Positions 17,810 through 26,390 of a stretch of DNA of 64,000 bases are shown here, one piece after another; position 1 is the stretch's first letter, and the number at the start of each line of letters is the position of its first letter. The notes below the pieces were generated by a model. That model was not told the origin of the DNA. It made no database searches and saw only the letters and a program-made list of their open reading frames with translations. The position numbers and the translations under genes were made by a program. The stretch comes from Verrucomicrobiales bacterium (GTDB taxonomy: Bacteria; Verrucomicrobiota; Verrucomicrobiia; Verrucomicrobiales; DEV007), in assembly GCA_016795385.1 (NCBI GenBank), contig JAEUHI010000086.1, positions 62,001 to 126,000 of the forward strand, given 5' to 3'.

Positions 17810-18253
17810 ATGAAACCCCGTCCCGAACCCGTCGATCCCGCCCGCCTCCACGAGCTCGCCCACACCGTGATCCGCGAGGCGAAGTTCCCCATGCTCGCCA
17901 CCGTCGATCCCGAAGGACAACCCCGCGTCCGTCCCGTCTCGCCCGTGCGCGTCGATGAGGACTTCACGATCTACGTCGCCAACCTCGCCGTGTATCAAAA
18001 GACCCGCGAAATCGCCGCCAACCCGAAGGTCGAGCTCGCTTACCTTTCTCCCGGCCACGACCAGGTTCGCATCACCGGCCTCGCCACGATCGAGACCGAT
18101 CCCGAAGTGATCGCCGCGATCTGGGAAAAGAATCCGCTGCTGCGGCAATACCTCGGCACGCCGGAGAATCCGCAGTTTGTGCTCTACCGGATCGAACCCG
18201 TGCAAGTGCGCTTCATGCGTGAGTGGGCACTGGAGTATTTCGTGGTGGAGTGA
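17810..18253 (+). CDS. Pyridoxamine 5'-phosphate oxidase-like flavin-binding protein
   Basis: 147 residues. A split-barrel FMN-binding fold is indicated by EAKFPMLATVDPEGQPRVRP, DEDFTIYVANLAVYQKTREI and NPKVELAYLS. PNPOx-like proteins bind FMN or F420 and reduce varied substrates; this one lacks the C-terminal PNPOx domain and cannot be assigned. Divergent from the TVP38 gene (62 bp between starts). Confidence 0.85.
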   Translation: MKPRPEPVDPARLHELAHTVIREAKFPMLATVDPEGQPRVRPVSPVRVDEDFTIYVANLAVYQKTREIAANPKVELAYLSPGHDQVRITGLATIETDPEVIAAIWEKNPLLRQYLGTPENPQFVLYRIEPVQVRFMREWALEYFVVE

Positions 18254-18352
18254 ATTCACGGGAAAGATTCCTCCCTCCTTCCACGATCCTTCCCCAACCC
18301 CACCGCCACAAAACCCTCTTGACTCTCCCACCCGACCCTGTTGACTCACGGC

Positions 18353-19684
18353 ATGTCTTCTCCTGTCTCTGGATCTGATGCCGGCAAGGTCGGCCTGGCC
18401 ACGGCCATTGCCATCGTCGTCGCGAACATGATCGGCACGGGGGTCTTCGGCAGCCTCGGCTTCCAGGTCGCGGGGATTCCCTCGGGCTTTCCGATCCTGG
18501 TGCTCTGGCTCGTGGGCGGGCTTGTTTCTTTCTGCGGGGCGGTCTGCTACGCGGAACTGGCCTCGATCTTCCCGAAATCGGGCGGGGAATACCACCTCCT
18601 CTCGAAGGCGTGGAATCCATTCATCGGCTTCCTCGCGGGCTGGCTCTCGGTGACAGTGGGCTTCGCGGCGCCGGTCGCGGCGAACGCGGCTTTGCTGGGG
18701 GGCTACATGGGCAGCATCACGGGTCTCTCGCCGCTCTGGTTCGGCATCCCGGTGGTGGTGCTGGTGGCGCTGGTGCACCTCGGCAAGCTGAGCAGCATCG
18801 GCATTTTCCAATCGGGCTTCACCTACGCGAAGGTCGCGCTGATCCTCGTGCTCGGGCTCCTCGCCTTCATTCTTGGAACGGCGCAGCCGGTGTCGTTCCT
18901 GCCGAAGGAGGGCGACGGGCAGTTGATCGCCTCGGGCGGCTTCGCGATTTCGCTCGTCTACGTGCTCTACGCCTACACGGGATGGAATGCGGCGACCTAC
19001 ATGATGGACGAGGTGCGCCGGCCGGAAAAGACGGTGCCGCTGGCCCTCTTGATCGGCACGGCTTTCGTGACGGTGCTGTATGTCTTCATCAATCTGGCGT
19101 TTCTCTACTCGACGCCGATCGAAAAGATGGCGGGCCAGGCCGAGGTGGGGCTGATCGCGGCGGAGGCGATCCTCGGTCCGAAGGGCGGGATGATCATGGG
19201 CATCCTCATCAGCTTCGGGCTGATCTCCACGATCAGCTCGATGACGTGGGCGGGACCACGCGTCACCGCGGCGATCGGTCGCGACCACGCGCGCTTCCAG
19301 ATTCTCGGCAAGCTGAACAAAAACGGGGTGCCGGCGCTGGCGGTGCTGCTGCAGGCGGCGATCGTGATCCTGCTGGTGGCCTCGGCGACCTTCGAGCAGC
19401 TCATCAATTACGTGCAGGCGCTGCTGACGATCTCTTCGCTGATGGTGGTGATCGGTCTGGTGGTGCTGAGGGTGCGCCGCCCGGATCTGCACCGGCCCTA
19501 TCGGGCGTGGGGATATCCACTGACACCGCTGATCTTCGGTGGACTCAGCCTCTATGTGCTGTGGTTCCAGATCCAGCAGAAGACGGTGGAATTCCTCTAT
19601 GGACTCGGCACGCTGGGTCTCGGAGTGGTGATCTATTTCCTCTTCGTGAAGCCGCAAGGAGCCACGGAAGAGGCGGAATCGTGA
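18353..19684 (+). CDS. APC superfamily amino acid permease
   Basis: 443 residues from the ATG at 18353; a TTG four codons earlier is less likely. Twelve hydrophobic segments. The first helix carries the APC signature IVVANMIGTGVFGSLGFQ, followed by GGLVSFCGAVCYAELASIFP and later YTGWNAATYMMDEVRRPEKT. A proton- or exchange-driven amino acid transporter of the inner membrane; substrate unknown. Confidence 0.92.
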   Translation: MSSPVSGSDAGKVGLATAIAIVVANMIGTGVFGSLGFQVAGIPSGFPILVLWLVGGLVSFCGAVCYAELASIFPKSGGEYHLLSKAWNPFIGFLAGWLSVTVGFAAPVAANAALLGGYMGSITGLSPLWFGIPVVVLVALVHLGKLSSIGIFQSGFTYAKVALILVLGLLAFILGTAQPVSFLPKEGDGQLIASGGFAISLVYVLYAYTGWNAATYMMDEVRRPEKTVPLALLIGTAFVTVLYVFINLAFLYSTPIEKMAGQAEVGLIAAEAILGPKGGMIMGILISFGLISTISSMTWAGPRVTAAIGRDHARFQILGKLNKNGVPALAVLLQAAIVILLVASATFEQLINYVQALLTISSLMVVIGLVVLRVRRPDLHRPYRAWGYPLTPLIFGGLSLYVLWFQIQQKTVEFLYGLGTLGLGVVIYFLFVKPQGATEEAES

Positions 19685-19798
19685 CTTTCTCGGGAAAATC
19701 GTCGTGAATCGGGCCGTCAAGCGAATAAAACGCTTGCAGGATATTATTAACATTCCTTAAATAAAGCACCGCCCGTCCACACCGTTCCCCGCACTTGT

Positions 19799-22063
19799 TT
19801 GCCCGAGCCCGATCCATCGCGTGAAACTTCCTCAACCGGCTCCAGTGAATCTCCGACTCACTCCGGGAATGTCTTTGGCGCGCCTGTCGACGGCGTTTTT
19901 GGCCCCGGTCCCTCCGCACCGTCGGGACCACTCCTTTCGAGCGTGCCCTTGAAAAAGGCGGCGGTGGCCGCGCGACCGGTTCCGGCTTCCACGACGGCGA
20001 CAGGCGTATCCCATCATCCGGCACCGGTGTTCAAGGCGGGCCTGGTTTCCCCCGATTGGGCGACGATCCTGGATTCCCTACCCTACGGATTCGTCCTCCT
20101 CGGAGCGAAGCAGGACCTGCGTCACGAGAATGCCTGCTGCCGACAATTGGCAGGGAAGAGCATCGCGGAATGCGGCGGTTTCGAGCCCTGGCTTTCCCAC
20201 CTTTGCCCTGACCCGGGCCACCGCGAAAAAGTCATCAAATCCTGGCGAGAAGAAATATGGAGAAATCAACGCACCCGCACCTTCACGCTCACCTCGCCGG
20301 GCAACAAGCCGAGGGAGATCCGATTCCGCTCTTCACTGTTGCAGGATGGCGGTATCACGCTCTCGATCGAGGACGTGACCGAGGAACTCCGCGCCGAGGC
20401 GACGCAGAGGCATGGCAAATGGAAATTCCGTGCCCTCTTTACCCATACCCGCACTGGCACGGTGCTGGTGGATCACCTCGGTCGCATCATTGAGGTGAAT
20501 CCGGCTTTCGCCGGTCTTTGTGGGAATACGTTGAAGGACCTCCGTCTCACGCCCTTCTCCGATCTGCTGCATCCGGACGAGGCGGTGGCTCTCGCGAAAG
20601 CGGCGCGGGCGTTGCTCGCGAACCCGGCGGCGGACGGAACCTCCGACGACCGGCAGGTGACCCGCGAGGTCTGGCTGCGGACGCGGGACGGCGAAAAACG
20701 CGTGCACCTCCATTGGATCCCGGTGGGTGAATCGAGCGATCCCCCGGCCTTGGGTCTTTACCTGGTGGAGTTGCCGGAGACGAACAATGCGGTGGATCAG
20801 CTCCGCGAAAAGCTGCGCACGCTTTCCCGCAAAGCGCAGTCGCTGCTGCATGCGGTGCCGGATCTGATCCTGCTCCTCGATGCCGACGGCACGGTGGCGG
20901 ATTTCGCACCGCCGCCGAAAGCGTGGCCGGAACTGAATCCCGATGATTCCTGGCGACAACGACCCGCGGCCGAGGTCTGGCCGGTGCTCGGTCATCTATT
21001 TTCCCAATGCCGCAGCCAGGTGCTGGAGGAACAACGGACGATCCACGCGGAAGTCCGCGGCTCCGGAGAGGAGAGCTACGAGTTTGCGATCTCCCTCTCG
21101 CCCTGTGGCGACGACCAGATCCTCGCGGTGGTGCGGAATCAATCGAGCCAGCGCGCCCTCCGCGAACGCGATCTCTGGCAGAGGGCGGCTTTCGACCAGG
21201 CCCCACTGGCCATGCTGAGGCTCGACACGCGGGGACTCATCGCGGAGGTGAATGCCGCGGCCGCGGACGTGATCGGCGGAAAAGGTGATGTCGCGATCGG
21301 GGCGGAATTCGATGATTCGTCGCTGCCCAAGGGCACGATCGCTGATTTCCTCGCGCTCGAGCATGAGGGCAAACCGCGGGGCTCGCTCGTCTTTTTGCAC
21401 GCGGATGGGAAAACGGAAGGGGAAAAGGCCTCGGCGCTCCCCTTCCCCACCCTTCCTGCACCTCAGCCCGTGATGGTGGCCTCCACCCCGACCCGCGAGC
21501 GGCGCCAACACAGCTTCCGCAATCAATTGCAGCTCGTGACGAGTCTCTTCAGCCTCGAACCACAAAGTGCGGCGGCGCGCGAAGCCTTTTTGAAATGGCA
21601 GGTACGCCTCCGCTCGATGGCGCTTGCTTGTCCCTATGATGACACGGCCACGGTCTGGGTGTTCCCCTTGCTGCGAGATCTCGCGGACGAGGTTTGTTCG
21701 CTCGTCGGTCGGGGCCCCGGCCGTCGCGAGGTGATCATCACGGGAGATGAAGCCCTGACGATGGAGGTGCAGACGGCGACACCTTTCAGCCTCCTCATCG
21801 GCGAACTGATGCGCCTCGTCCTCGGCAGCCGCCAGCATGGTCCCGGACCCGAGCTCTATGTGAATGTGAGACCCCATCCAGGGGGTGGATTCCAGCTCAC
21901 GGTGCGGCCAGGCACCCATCGCTCCTTTGTCTTCACCGACCGCGATTCGGAGATCGAGACACTCGAACTTTTGACGGAACAAATCCAAGGCCGCCTCGAG
22001 CCGATCGATGCCGGACATCCCTCGAAAGAGTGGGTGCTGATCGTCCCACAGACGCGATCTTGA
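19799..22063 (+). CDS. Multi-PAS protein with a degenerate HisKA_2-type kinase end
   Basis: Up to 754 residues from a TTG at 19799; no in-frame ATG exists before the PAS region, and a GTG near 19942 is an alternative. About four PAS-like units are seen between residues 85 and 530, including LDSLPYGFVLLG, ALFTHTRTGTVLVD and AAFDQAPLAMLRLDTRGLIA. The C-terminal part has HSFRNQLQLVTSLFSLEPQS (H571, N575), like the HisKA_2 phosphoacceptor helix. The ATPase part keeps LLIGELMRLVLGSRQHG but has no N-box asparagine and no recognisable G-boxes, so catalysis is doubtful. Adjacent to a hybrid kinase gene 106 bp downstream, a likely partner. Confidence 0.75.
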   Translation: MPEPDPSRETSSTGSSESPTHSGNVFGAPVDGVFGPGPSAPSGPLLSSVPLKKAAVAARPVPASTTATGVSHHPAPVFKAGLVSPDWATILDSLPYGFVLLGAKQDLRHENACCRQLAGKSIAECGGFEPWLSHLCPDPGHREKVIKSWREEIWRNQRTRTFTLTSPGNKPREIRFRSSLLQDGGITLSIEDVTEELRAEATQRHGKWKFRALFTHTRTGTVLVDHLGRIIEVNPAFAGLCGNTLKDLRLTPFSDLLHPDEAVALAKAARALLANPAADGTSDDRQVTREVWLRTRDGEKRVHLHWIPVGESSDPPALGLYLVELPETNNAVDQLREKLRTLSRKAQSLLHAVPDLILLLDADGTVADFAPPPKAWPELNPDDSWRQRPAAEVWPVLGHLFSQCRSQVLEEQRTIHAEVRGSGEESYEFAISLSPCGDDQILAVVRNQSSQRALRERDLWQRAAFDQAPLAMLRLDTRGLIAEVNAAAADVIGGKGDVAIGAEFDDSSLPKGTIADFLALEHEGKPRGSLVFLHADGKTEGEKASALPFPTLPAPQPVMVASTPTRERRQHSFRNQLQLVTSLFSLEPQSAAAREAFLKWQVRLRSMALACPYDDTATVWVFPLLRDLADEVCSLVGRGPGRREVIITGDEALTMEVQTATPFSLLIGELMRLVLGSRQHGPGPELYVNVRPHPGGGFQLTVRPGTHRSFVFTDRDSEIETLELLTEQIQGRLEPIDAGHPSKEWVLIVPQTRS

Positions 22064-22169
22064 GTCGCACGGGGGCGAATGCGATCCCTTTGTCTGATTC
22101 GGGGAATTTCCTTTGCTAATTATGGTGATTTGAATGTAGCGTGCCCCGCGCCCGGAACGGTCCGGGGCG

Positions 22170-24806
22170 ATGTTTCCCTCCATGGACGACCTGCCTTCCA
22201 ATCGCCTGCGACTCCTGATCGTCGAGAACGATCGCGTGACCGCACGTGATCTCGAGGCCACCTTGCGCCGCCGTGGATTCATCGTGACGGGCATCGCGTA
22301 TTCCGCCAAACAAGCGCTCGATCTCCTCGCCGGAGAGAAGCCCGATCTCGTGCTCCTCGACATCCAGCTCGATGGTCCCGAGGATGGCATCGAACTTGCC
22401 CGATCTCTGAGAAAAGACCACGGGATCCCCTCGATCTTCGTGACGGGATATTCCGAGGAATCCATCCTCTCGCGCGCCCGCTCCGCCGCACCGGCCGCCT
22501 TTTTGCGGAAGCCTTTCAGCGATGCCGAGATCGCGGTCTGCCTCGAGTCCGTCGTGGAAAGGCGCATCGCGGGCGAGCGCCTCTCGCTGCGTCTTCCGGC
22601 CCTGGAGGCGGTCTCGCAGCATCTCCCCCAGGCGGTCTTCGCCACGGATCTCGATGGCAATGTCGTGTATCTCAATGCGGCGGCGGCAAAACTGGTGGGA
22701 TGGGAGGCGAAAGAAGCAATCGGTCTGCCCCTGTCGACGGTGGCCCCGCTCAGCGAAGCGGAAGAGACCGGTCCCGCGACGGTCGGGCGCCGCGTCGTGC
22801 TCACGCCGCGAAACGGCGATTTCCAGAAGGTGGTGGAGCGCTCGGTGCCGATCCGCGCGGCCGACGGAGAAGCGATCGGCCTCGTCACCGTACTCGCCAC
22901 CGCCGAGACGGCGGGCGATCTGCCGGATCTCCCGGCTCCCGTCGCGGTCGACGCGCCGGTCGTGCCCGCCCTCCCCGCGGATCCGGTGCAGCCCGTCGTT
23001 TTCCCGCCCTCGACCCCGCCGACGGCACGCAGTGAAGCCCTGCGCAAGATCGCCTCGCTCGCGAGCGATCCGGCTTTCAAGGAACTGATCGCCAAGCGCA
23101 AACCCGAACCCGCCAAGCCCGCCCCCGAGGTGGCCACGGCACCTTCCCCGTGGGTCGAGCCAACGGCACGTCCGAGCGAGCCTTCCCCGGCTAGGGAGGG
23201 AGGAACCCAGGCGGTCTTCAGCGCCGCGGGATCCATGGGCGGCGCGGTCTTGCCGGCATCCGCGCACGGTGCATTTGAAGAAGTGGGCGATCCCCTCCTG
23301 CGTCTCGACGAAGATGGCATCATCCGCTACGCGAACACCGAGGCGGTGCGTGTCTTTGCGCCCGAGCACCGCCTCGTCGGCACGCCGTTCCGCGATCATT
23401 TCGATGCCGGGGATCTCGAGCGCTATGATGAACATTTCCATCGCCCGCTCGCCGATGGACGCCGACACCGCTTCGACTTCCACGACTCGAGCCGGGGAAT
23501 GTGGTTCGAGGTACGGGCGTATCCCACCCGTGGCGGCATCCTCGCCCTTTTTACGGACATCACCGCGACCCGTCTCGAGGCGGCGGAGCAGGTCCGCCAG
23601 CACCGGCTCGAGGGCCTCGGACTCCTCGCACGTGGTTTCGCCCACGATTTCAACAACTCACTCACGACCCTGACGGGAAACGTCAGCCTCGCCCGCGAGC
23701 GCCATCCGGACGATGCCGAGCTGCAGAGCATGCTCGAGGAAGCCCAGGCGGCGGCCTCGAAAGCGACGGGTCTCGTGCAACAGCTCATGACCTTCGCTCG
23801 CGGCGGACGTCCCATCCGCGAGCGCACCCGCATCCCCGACCTGATCCGCCGCATCCTGACAGAACAGCGTCTCAAGCACCCCGAGATCCGCTATCAATAT
23901 CAGGGATCCGACTCGGGAGTGATCGCAAACGTCGATCCCGCCCAGGTCGGGAGATTGATCGAAAATCTGGTCACGAATTCCGCGGCGGCGATGCCCGACG
24001 GCGGGGTCCTCATCGTGCGGAGTTCCCGCATCCAGCCGGAGGGTGTCATGCAGATCCGCAGCTCGCACACGCCGGCGGATGAAGATCACCTCCTCATCGA
24101 GGTGATCGACACCGGACACGGGATGAGCGATCAGGATCTCGAACGTGTCTTCGAGCCCTACTTCACGACGCGGCGCGAAAACAATGCCACGGGCATCGGC
24201 CTGACGGTCTGTGAGTCCATCGCGAAGGCGCACGGGGGGTTCATCCAGCTCCAGTCGAAGGAGGGCAAAGGCACCATCGCCACCTTCTGCGCGCCGCTCG
24301 GTCGTCGCCCCGATGAATTGGGCGAAGCGGACGGTGTCCCCGCCTATCCGAATTTCGACATCCCCGTGCTGAAGAGCCATGCCCCCGGCGAAGGCGGCGA
24401 ACCGCTCCTCGTCGGTACGCGCATCCTCATCCTCGAGGACGATGCCCCGATCCGGCGTCTCATGGCCGCGACCCTGCGTCGCGCCGGCCACGAAGTCGTC
24501 GAGACGAAGGAGGGACGTGAAACCCTCGCGGTCTACACCGACGCGATGCAGCGCGGCGAGCCCTTCCACCTCCTCATCTGCGATCTCACGATCGAAAACG
24601 GCATGGGCGGTGTGGAGACAATGCGACGCCTTCTCCAGATCGATCCGAACGTGCTCTCGATCGTCTCGAGCGGCTACTCCGATGCCCCGGCGATGTCGAG
24701 TCCGGCCGCGTTCGGATTCAAGGGCGTGCTGCCCAAGCCCTATGCCCCGACCGAGCTGAGGGCGGCGGTGCACCGCATCCTCAGCGCGCATCGGATCATT
24801 CCTTGA
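22170..24806 (+). CDS. Hybrid sensor histidine kinase: REC-PAS-PAS-HisKA-HATPase-REC
   Basis: 878 residues. The N-terminal receiver has phospho-Asp D64 in VLLDIQLDGPEDG and the Lys in FLRKPFS. A PAS domain (about 145-255) and a Pro/Ala-rich linker follow, then a second PAS (about 365-470). The HisKA helix is GLLARGFAHDFNNSLTTL with H492. The ATPase has NLVTNSAAAMPDGG (N-box), DTGHGMSDQD and TGIGLTVCESIAKAHGG. The C-terminal receiver has D805 in LLICDLTIENGMGG and the Lys in VLPKPYAP. The layout resembles the NtrB/CckA-like group. There is no DNA-binding domain, so output goes elsewhere. ATGs at 22170 and 22182 are both possible starts. Confidence 0.9.
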   Translation: MFPSMDDLPSNRLRLLIVENDRVTARDLEATLRRRGFIVTGIAYSAKQALDLLAGEKPDLVLLDIQLDGPEDGIELARSLRKDHGIPSIFVTGYSEESILSRARSAAPAAFLRKPFSDAEIAVCLESVVERRIAGERLSLRLPALEAVSQHLPQAVFATDLDGNVVYLNAAAAKLVGWEAKEAIGLPLSTVAPLSEAEETGPATVGRRVVLTPRNGDFQKVVERSVPIRAADGEAIGLVTVLATAETAGDLPDLPAPVAVDAPVVPALPADPVQPVVFPPSTPPTARSEALRKIASLASDPAFKELIAKRKPEPAKPAPEVATAPSPWVEPTARPSEPSPAREGGTQAVFSAAGSMGGAVLPASAHGAFEEVGDPLLRLDEDGIIRYANTEAVRVFAPEHRLVGTPFRDHFDAGDLERYDEHFHRPLADGRRHRFDFHDSSRGMWFEVRAYPTRGGILALFTDITATRLEAAEQVRQHRLEGLGLLARGFAHDFNNSLTTLTGNVSLARERHPDDAELQSMLEEAQAAASKATGLVQQLMTFARGGRPIRERTRIPDLIRRILTEQRLKHPEIRYQYQGSDSGVIANVDPAQVGRLIENLVTNSAAAMPDGGVLIVRSSRIQPEGVMQIRSSHTPADEDHLLIEVIDTGHGMSDQDLERVFEPYFTTRRENNATGIGLTVCESIAKAHGGFIQLQSKEGKGTIATFCAPLGRRPDELGEADGVPAYPNFDIPVLKSHAPGEGGEPLLVGTRILILEDDAPIRRLMAATLRRAGHEVVETKEGRETLAVYTDAMQRGEPFHLLICDLTIENGMGGVETMRRLLQIDPNVLSIVSSGYSDAPAMSSPAAFGFKGVLPKPYAPTELRAAVHRILSAHRIIP

Positions 24807-24857
24807 GCGGTGGAACGGACCGGCGCATGATCCGCGATTCCGCCCCCTGGATCGCGC

Positions 24858-26351
24858 TCACTCAAGGCGCTCGAGCTGGCCGATGCCGTATTGGATGAGC
24901 TGCTGGTTCACCATCTTCGAGACGCGGTCATCGACGTAGATCACCTTCGGATAATCGTCGAACTCGACGGTGTGCAATCCGTTTTCCGGCACCGCGCCGA
25001 ACGCGGCGGCGAGATCCTTGATGTCCTTGATGAAGGCACCGTTCACCTTCGAGACGACAACGGAGTTGATCGACTCGTAGCCGAGGGTACTCGGGGTCTT
25101 CAGCACGTTGCTGAGAAAGACGAGTTTTTCGCGCCCCTCTTCTTCGAAGGGATGCGGATCGGCATTGGCATAGACGAGGTTGAAGGGAGCCCGGTTCGTC
25201 CAATCCTCGCCCCAGCTCTCGAGGTAGGGCAGGGTGAGTTCCTGGAAGATGAGACCGCCGAAAATGAAATACTTCGGACCCCGGTCGAACATGTAGGGAT
25301 CGATCAGATAATCCTCGGGCTTCTTTCGCAGGAGCGGGACATCGACGGTGAGCGGCTCGCCCTCGCGGATGAGTTCGAGCTTGATCGTTTCGCCGACCTT
25401 CGCTCCACCCCGCACGAGGTGGGAGAAGCTGAGCTTGCCGTATTTCGGATGATTGTAATTGCCCCGCGAGTCGATCGCCTGCCCGGCGATGGAGAGGATC
25501 ACGTCGCCCTTCTTGATCCCGGCCTTGTCCGCGGATCCGCCTTTGCCCACCTCGCGCACGAAGATGCCGCCTTCCTTGCCGGCGATGCCGTTGAACTCGC
25601 GGAAGGTTTCATCGAGCGTCTGCGCGAAGGAGATCCCGAGATTGGGGAAACCCTCGTATTCGCCATCCTCGAGGTCCGCGAGGAAGGCGTTGATGATGGG
25701 CGCGGGCAACACGCTGGCGGTCTGCTCCTTCGAGGAGTAGCTGAGGAGCATGCCAACGAGTTTGCCGTTCTTCACCACCGGCAGGGTGAAGCTGTTCGTG
25801 CGGGCCTGCAGGGAACCTTTCACCTGATAAAGAAGAAAGACGGATCCCGGGATGAAGAAACGTCCCACATCGACGCGCAGCACCTCGACATCGGTCGAGA
25901 CGCCGTCGCCGTTGTCCTCGATCTGCCAGACGTTCAGCGTTTCGCCGGCGGTCACGGAATCATCGAGCGCGAGCGGCTCGAGACCTTCGAACACCTTGGA
26001 GTTCGTATCGGCCGGCTTGAGCACGGCGAGGTTCGCCTCGTAATCGATCCCGGCGATGCGGGCGGTGACGCGGGCCCCGCTCGAGGGATGTTCGAGCTCG
26101 AGGTAGGTCGAGTTCACACACATCTCGGCGGTGATGAGGACGCGATTGCCCTCGAGCACGGCCCCAAGGCCGCGACGCGGGGTGGGTGCGCCTTTTTCCC
26201 AAGGGCGGAGGAAGCTGTAATCCTGCAGGGTCGCGTTGACCCGCACGATCGATTTTTCAGGAGTCGACTTCTGCGCCTCGACACGGGCGGCGGGCAGAAG
26301 CAGGAGCGCCGCAAGGGCGAGGCAGCGGAAAGGGGCAAAGGAATTCATCAC
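24858..26351 (-). CDS. Exported trypsin/PDZ-fold protein lacking the catalytic triad (pseudoprotease)
   Basis: 497 residues with a signal peptide ending near AARVEA. It is a clear paralogue of the protein encoded immediately upstream (shared IVRV..., PAPII/PVPVI...FL.D.EDG.Y segments and C-terminal half). The trypsin positions are lost: where the paralogue has LTNAHVV this has LITAEMCV (M77), and DCDLALLE is replaced by EANLAVLK (N108). The GNSGGP loop is RTNSFTLPVV. The PDZ region about 245-345 (GGIFVREVGKGGSADKAGIK) is intact, and a second PDZ-like region follows. Probably a periplasmic binding or regulatory partner of the active paralogue (inference). Confidence 0.85.
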   Translation of the reverse strand: MMNSFAPFRCLALAALLLLPAARVEAQKSTPEKSIVRVNATLQDYSFLRPWEKGAPTPRRGLGAVLEGNRVLITAEMCVNSTYLELEHPSSGARVTARIAGIDYEANLAVLKPADTNSKVFEGLEPLALDDSVTAGETLNVWQIEDNGDGVSTDVEVLRVDVGRFFIPGSVFLLYQVKGSLQARTNSFTLPVVKNGKLVGMLLSYSSKEQTASVLPAPIINAFLADLEDGEYEGFPNLGISFAQTLDETFREFNGIAGKEGGIFVREVGKGGSADKAGIKKGDVILSIAGQAIDSRGNYNHPKYGKLSFSHLVRGGAKVGETIKLELIREGEPLTVDVPLLRKKPEDYLIDPYMFDRGPKYFIFGGLIFQELTLPYLESWGEDWTNRAPFNLVYANADPHPFEEEGREKLVFLSNVLKTPSTLGYESINSVVVSKVNGAFIKDIKDLAAAFGAVPENGLHTVEFDDYPKVIYVDDRVSKMVNQQLIQYGIGQLERLE

Positions 26352-26390
26352 GTGATGGAATCAGGGAAGGTTGGAAACAGGACGTCGATC

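Noticed and set aside
17744..19753. A 669-codon minus-strand frame
   Set aside because: Antisense to the PNPOx-like and APC permease genes; rich in His/Arg/Glu/Asp with no domains. The plus-strand permease has normal membrane segments.
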